Shown here: piece after piece, positions 46,516-50,371 of the stretch
Layout: every line of letters starts with the position of its first letter
Position numbering within the stretch: position 1 is the stretch's first letter
The notes under the pieces: generated by a model
The model's database searches: none
Told to the model about the DNA's origin: nothing
What the model saw: the letters and a program-made list of their open reading frames with translations, nothing else
Program-made: the position numbers and the translations under genes
Source of the DNA: Candidatus Saccharimonadota bacterium
GTDB taxonomy: Bacteria; Patescibacteriota; Saccharimonadia; Saccharimonadales; EFPC-124
Reading direction: 5' to 3'
Assembly (NCBI GenBank): GCA_029288315.1
Contig: JARIHL010000083.1
Coordinates: forward strand, 1 to 50,371
DNA length: 50,371 nt

Positions 46516-48507
46516 ATGCTACTATTGAGTGTAAACATGAGAGAGAAAAATTCGAGTTCAAAGTTGCTCACTGTGCAGCAAGTAGCTACATTGCTCAGCG
46601 TAAACCCAAGCACTGTTCGTCGATGGGCGCAGAATCATACATTGATCGGCCATAAAGTTGGCCTGCGTGGTGATTGGCTGTTTGAAGAAGCTTTGGTTGC
46701 GCAAATAGCTCAAAATACTAAAACTAACCATCCTAAACACACTTCGGTAATAGCCGGGCGTGGCCACCTTGTGCAATTTTATGAAAATGAGTCGTTCCTT
46801 CTATCTTTTCTTCGAGAGTTTTTACAGGCGGGTTTGCGCGCAGATGAAATCTGTATTGTTGTAGCCACCAAAAACCACATCGAGACTGTCGAAAAGAGCT
46901 TGCCAACTGATAAGCAAAAGCTTGAATTAGCACGACAGCAGGGTCATTACATAACGCTGGATGCTGAGGCTGCACTTGCTCGTTTTATGGAAGATGGTAA
47001 ACCAAATAACGCCCGTTTTATGGCCACAGTCGGTAATCTCATTGCGCAAAGCACAAACCGTGGAGTGCCGGTTCGCGTTTTCGGTGAGATGGTTGCTTTA
47101 CTTTGGCGTGAGGGTAATCCAAAAGGCGCAACTGCTCTAGAAGTACTTTGGAATAATCTAGGAAATGCCTATGACTTTTCACTGTACTGTGCATATCCGA
47201 TGCGGCTTTTTGATAGAGAGTCACATGAGGTGCCTTTAGAAGAAATCGCCAAACTGCATAGTGAAGTCATACCGACAGAAGATTATACCTTGCTCAAAGG
47301 CCAAACCGATCGTTCCTTTGCTATAACCCTGCTCCAGCAAAAAGCTGAAGCACTTCGGGGAGAGATAGCTGAACATCGAGATACCGAAGATGCATTGCGG
47401 CTTTCTGAACTGCGTTATAAACGTCTTTTTGAAGCTGCAACTGATGGCATCATGATTGTTGACGCCAGGACGCTGGAAGTTCTTGATGCCAATCCGCCAG
47501 TTGAAAACCTGCTTGAAATCGCCACAGAAGATATTATTGGCAAAAAACTTATTGATATTACTCCTTTTGCTTATTGTGATAGAAGCAAGGCGAAGCTCTT
47601 AAAATTGCCCGCAGAGAAGGTTATGCGTCATGACTTAGCATTAAAAACTGAAACCGGAGAACCACGCGATCTTGAGATAGTGGCGAGCTTATATGATGAA
47701 GGTCCTAACGCCATCATCCAATTAAATTTACGAGATGTCACTGAACGCAAGAAAGCCGAACAGCTTGAAGCTAGAAACACCAACCTTGTTGCTGAACGGC
47801 AACAACTTGTGGAGCTCAATGCCGCCAAAGATGAATTTATTTCGCTTGCCTCACACCAACTTCGCACGCCGGCAACAAGCGTGAAACAATACATTGGTAT
47901 GATATTGGAAGGATATGTCGGTGATATACCTGAAGAGCAACAACATCTTTTGCAGCAGGCATATGAAAGCAACGAACGACAACTGAGCACCATTAATGAT
48001 TTGCTCAGAATTGCTAAATTAGACGCTAATAAGCTTACGCTCAATAAAGTAAAATGCGATGTTCTATCGTTGATAAAATCAGTTATTAAAGAGCAACAGA
48101 GCAATTTAACTCGCCGCAAACAACGCATTCAATTGCCTAAAAACACTGAAGTACAAGAAGTACTGGCCGATGAACGCCACTTGCGCATGGTGATCGACAA
48201 TCTGCTTGATAATGCTAGTAAATATTCTCCTGAAGGTTCAGTTATTTCTGTTATACTTCGCCAGCAGCCGGATTGGTTCGCTATTGAGATTCTTGATCAA
48301 GGAATTGGTATTGCTAAGGAAGATATGGCTAAATTATTTCAAAAATTTTCACGTATTGATAATTCACTTTCGATTTCAGTTGGTGGTAATGGGCTTGGTC
48401 TTTATATAGCAAAGAGGATTATTGACGCTCACGACGGCGAAATAGGCGTTACTTCCACCTTGCAGAAAGGTTCGGTGTTCACTATTCGGTTGCCGAATGA
48501 TATATAA
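46516..48507 (+). CDS. HTH (excisionase/MerR-like) - MEDS sensory domain - PAS - histidine kinase
   Basis: LLTVQQVATLLSVNPSTVRRWAQNHTLIGHKVGLRGDWLF (HTH); GHLVQFYENESFLLSFLREFLQAGLRADEICIVVATKNHIE (MEDS/DcmR-like); PAS YKRLFEAATDGIMIVDARTLEVLDANPPVENLL; HisKA FISLASHQLRTPATSVKQYIGMIL; HATPase DNASKYSPEGS...DQGIGIAKEDM...GGNGLGLYIAKRII. Confidence 0.9.
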   Translation: MLLLSVNMREKNSSSKLLTVQQVATLLSVNPSTVRRWAQNHTLIGHKVGLRGDWLFEEALVAQIAQNTKTNHPKHTSVIAGRGHLVQFYENESFLLSFLREFLQAGLRADEICIVVATKNHIETVEKSLPTDKQKLELARQQGHYITLDAEAALARFMEDGKPNNARFMATVGNLIAQSTNRGVPVRVFGEMVALLWREGNPKGATALEVLWNNLGNAYDFSLYCAYPMRLFDRESHEVPLEEIAKLHSEVIPTEDYTLLKGQTDRSFAITLLQQKAEALRGEIAEHRDTEDALRLSELRYKRLFEAATDGIMIVDARTLEVLDANPPVENLLEIATEDIIGKKLIDITPFAYCDRSKAKLLKLPAEKVMRHDLALKTETGEPRDLEIVASLYDEGPNAIIQLNLRDVTERKKAEQLEARNTNLVAERQQLVELNAAKDEFISLASHQLRTPATSVKQYIGMILEGYVGDIPEEQQHLLQQAYESNERQLSTINDLLRIAKLDANKLTLNKVKCDVLSLIKSVIKEQQSNLTRRKQRIQLPKNTEVQEVLADERHLRMVIDNLLDNASKYSPEGSVISVILRQQPDWFAIEILDQGIGIAKEDMAKLFQKFSRIDNSLSISVGGNGLGLYIAKRIIDAHDGEIGVTSTLQKGSVFTIRLPNDI

Positions 48508-48572
48508 GAATTCTTACTGTTAAAACAAAGCATATAATTATATAATAAAAATGAAATTGAAATATATAGTAT

Positions 48573-48959
48573 ATGGCAGATAAACCACAAACAATTCTGA
48601 TTGTTGAGGATGAGCACTCACTCAACCAAGTATATCGGCTTATTTTGCGTAGTGAGGGCTACAATGTTGTGAGTGCATTTAACGGGGAAGAGGCACTGAA
48701 ACTCGCAAGCGAGCATGAGCCAGATCTAATTTTACTTGACTTACGCATGCCTCATATGGATGGCAATAGTTTTTTACGCAAATATGATCTTAAAAGACAC
48801 GCCGGTGTCAGAGTTGTTGTATTTAGTAATTATGATATGCAGCATGAAATCGACGAAGCTTATCGCCAAGGCGTCGACCGCTATATTCTCAAAGCACTCG
48901 CCTCGCCCAAAGAACTTGTTAAGATTGTGAATAATACGCTTCAAAAAGTTAAAGGGTAA
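48573..48959 (+). CDS. Stand-alone receiver-domain response regulator
   Basis: TILIVEDEHSLNQVYRLILRSEGYNVVSAFNGEEALKLASEHEPDLILLDLRMPHMDGNSFLRKY...YILKALASPKELVKIV. Confidence 0.93.
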   Translation: MADKPQTILIVEDEHSLNQVYRLILRSEGYNVVSAFNGEEALKLASEHEPDLILLDLRMPHMDGNSFLRKYDLKRHAGVRVVVFSNYDMQHEIDEAYRQGVDRYILKALASPKELVKIVNNTLQKVKG

Positions 48960-49608
48960 AGTCTTTAAAGCTGTCTTCGCCAAGTATATGTTCTAGCTTT
49001 TGTTTATCAATAACATATGTTTGTCCGCGATATTGCAGTACTTTTTGCTTTTTTAGTTTAATAATTTCACTACTGGTTGTTTCGCGCGTCAAACCAATAA
49101 GGCTGGCTATAACCTTGTGGGTGAGCGGAAAATTAATAATATACAAACCTGGCTTTGTCTGCTGACCATAACGAAACAGTAAATAATAAAGCGTAAACAT
49201 TATCTTTTCGCGTGCACGGGATTGTTCGAGCGCAGTAATACGCATTAATAGACCAGTGTGGCTACTTACAAAATAATCGAGTGTTTGCGTTAAAAATTCG
49301 GGGCGGTGAATAATGTCACGCAGCGTTTCTCGTGGTAATGTCATCATTTCGCAATTTGCAATTGTTTCGTAATAATACAAAGAAGAAGGGGTTTTATTAA
49401 AAATCCATGGTGCTGGAAAGAAATCATTTGGGCCATAAAAAGCAACTACTTGTTCCTCGCCAGCGTTATTAATGCTATACATCTTAACTAATCCGCTCTG
49501 GATCACGTAAGCCATACGCGGTGCTTCACCTTGATACAATAAAACGGAGCGTTTCTTAAACACTCGTTTTGTAGCATATGAAGTAATAGCTTTGACTAAG
49601 TTTTGCAC
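48949..49608 (-). CDS. Crp/Fnr-family transcriptional regulator
   Basis: cNMP-binding-like LLYQGEAPRMAYVIQSGLVKMYSINNAGEEQVVAFYGPNDFFP, then HTH PLTHKVIASLIGLTRETTSSEIIKLKKQKVLQYRG. Confidence 0.92.
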   Translation of the reverse strand: MQNLVKAITSYATKRVFKKRSVLLYQGEAPRMAYVIQSGLVKMYSINNAGEEQVVAFYGPNDFFPAPWIFNKTPSSLYYYETIANCEMMTLPRETLRDIIHRPEFLTQTLDYFVSSHTGLLMRITALEQSRAREKIMFTLYYLLFRYGQQTKPGLYIINFPLTHKVIASLIGLTRETTSSEIIKLKKQKVLQYRGQTYVIDKQKLEHILGEDSFKDFTL

Positions 49609-49728
49609 AATTCTCCCTAAGGTATTGTAGCATTAGATTACAAAAAATGTGTATGCACAGCTGTTTACAATGTTATGTTTGCCAAATGGCTTCTCCTTTT
49701 CTCTCGTTCTTTCTATACTAAATCGATA

Positions 49729-50211
49729 ATGATTATCGTATTCAATGAGCTTGCGGCACTCCGTAAAAAACATAAGAATAAAACCATTGTACTCGGAAGT
49801 GGAGTCTTTGATTTACTTCATCGCGGGCATGTGGCTTATTTGCAGAGTCTCCACCACTATGGAGATGTTGTTGTCGTTATGGTTAAAAGTGATGCCAGAG
49901 TGCGCCTGGGCAAAGGGCCCGCTCGCCCAATTTTACCCGAGACAGATCGAGTCGCAATGGTCGATGCTGTAAAAGGTGTGGACTTTGCATTTATTGGCCC
50001 GCACTATGATTTTACCAAGACGGCTATTGATCCGATGTATAGTGCTGTGTTAACTTCGCTCCAGCCTGACGTCTTTTATTCTACCAATCATGTATGGCAA
50101 AAACTGGAACAGCTTGGCCAAACGCGAGTTGTTATTGGCGAGCGTTCTAACAATGGAGCGCTTTGGTCAACGACGTCTATAATCGAACATATAAAAAATG
50201 ATCTTTCTTAA
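49729..50211 (+). CDS. Adenylyl/cytidylyltransferase (HIGH-family, RfaE-C/TagD-like)
   Basis: TIVLGSGVFDLLHRGHVAYLQSLHHYGDVVVVMVKSDARVRLGKGPARPILPETDRVAMVDAVKGVDFAFIG. Start placed at MIIVFNEL within ORF 49675-50211. Confidence 0.88.
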   Translation: MIIVFNELAALRKKHKNKTIVLGSGVFDLLHRGHVAYLQSLHHYGDVVVVMVKSDARVRLGKGPARPILPETDRVAMVDAVKGVDFAFIGPHYDFTKTAIDPMYSAVLTSLQPDVFYSTNHVWQKLEQLGQTRVVIGERSNNGALWSTTSIIEHIKNDLS

Positions 50212-50233
50212 AAATCTGACTCAAAACCCAATA

Positions 50234-50300
50234 GAAGGAGTCCTCTCACGCCATCCGCCCCTAAAATGTTTTTTCTTGTATTCAAGAAAAAACATTTTAG
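50234..50300. repeat. R2 hairpin element, copy 2 (outer boundary not determined; near window end)
   Basis: GAAGGAGTCCTCTCACGCCATCCGCCCCTAAAAT matches R2 copy 1, followed by a perfect 18-bp hairpin CTAAAATGTTTTTTCTTG (50261-50278) / CAAGAAAAAACATTTTAG (50283-50300). Confidence 0.85.
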
Positions 50301-50371
50301 AGACGTACACTACTGCTCGCTCGTTGTTCACCCCCTAAAGGGGGTTCACCTCGCTCGGCTAAACAAAGACT

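Noticed and set aside
1-50371. CRISPR array, tRNA or rRNA genes
   Set aside because: No regularly spaced direct repeats and no cloverleaf or rRNA-like sequence were recognised; a formal tRNAscan/Infernal run was not possible.

Overview
About 50 kb of a probable Patescibacteria/Saccharibacteria-like genome. Taxonomy is inferred from gene content only. The genetic code looks standard, with TGA used as stop. Main contents: (1) a partial Ada-type DNA repair/AraC protein at the left edge; (2) housekeeping and small genes (VOC, CysQ, DUF1801, NadD-like, SemiSWEET); (3) a response regulator / histidine kinase / class I isoprenoid-synthase-like operon with two DDxxD motifs; (4) an exosortase/archaeosortase-family gene next to a small secreted protein with a PEYG-TM-RRR C-terminus, then a polysaccharide pyruvyl transferase; (5) a tandem array of three full-length ~674-aa pectate-lyase-like paralogs plus one decayed copy; (6) a flippase and glycosyltransferase operon; (7) receptor-like periplasmic-binding proteins and membrane proteins; (8) a lectin, antiporters and a Mur ligase; (9) an HTH-MEDS-PAS-histidine kinase with a receiver and a Crp/Fnr regulator. 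The most unusual non-coding signal is a dispersed family of intergenic elements. Each has a conserved ~50-nt core enclosed by long self-complementary arms. The arms are perfect at 35-36 bp in two copies and unrelated in sequence between copies. Four copies were found by eye (11.8, 30.1, 36.2 and 44.9 kb). A second core family has two copies (46.4 and 50.2 kb), and a three-way-junction palindrome lies at 0.53-0.63 kb. All calls come from reading the sequence and the supplied ORFs; no database search was run.
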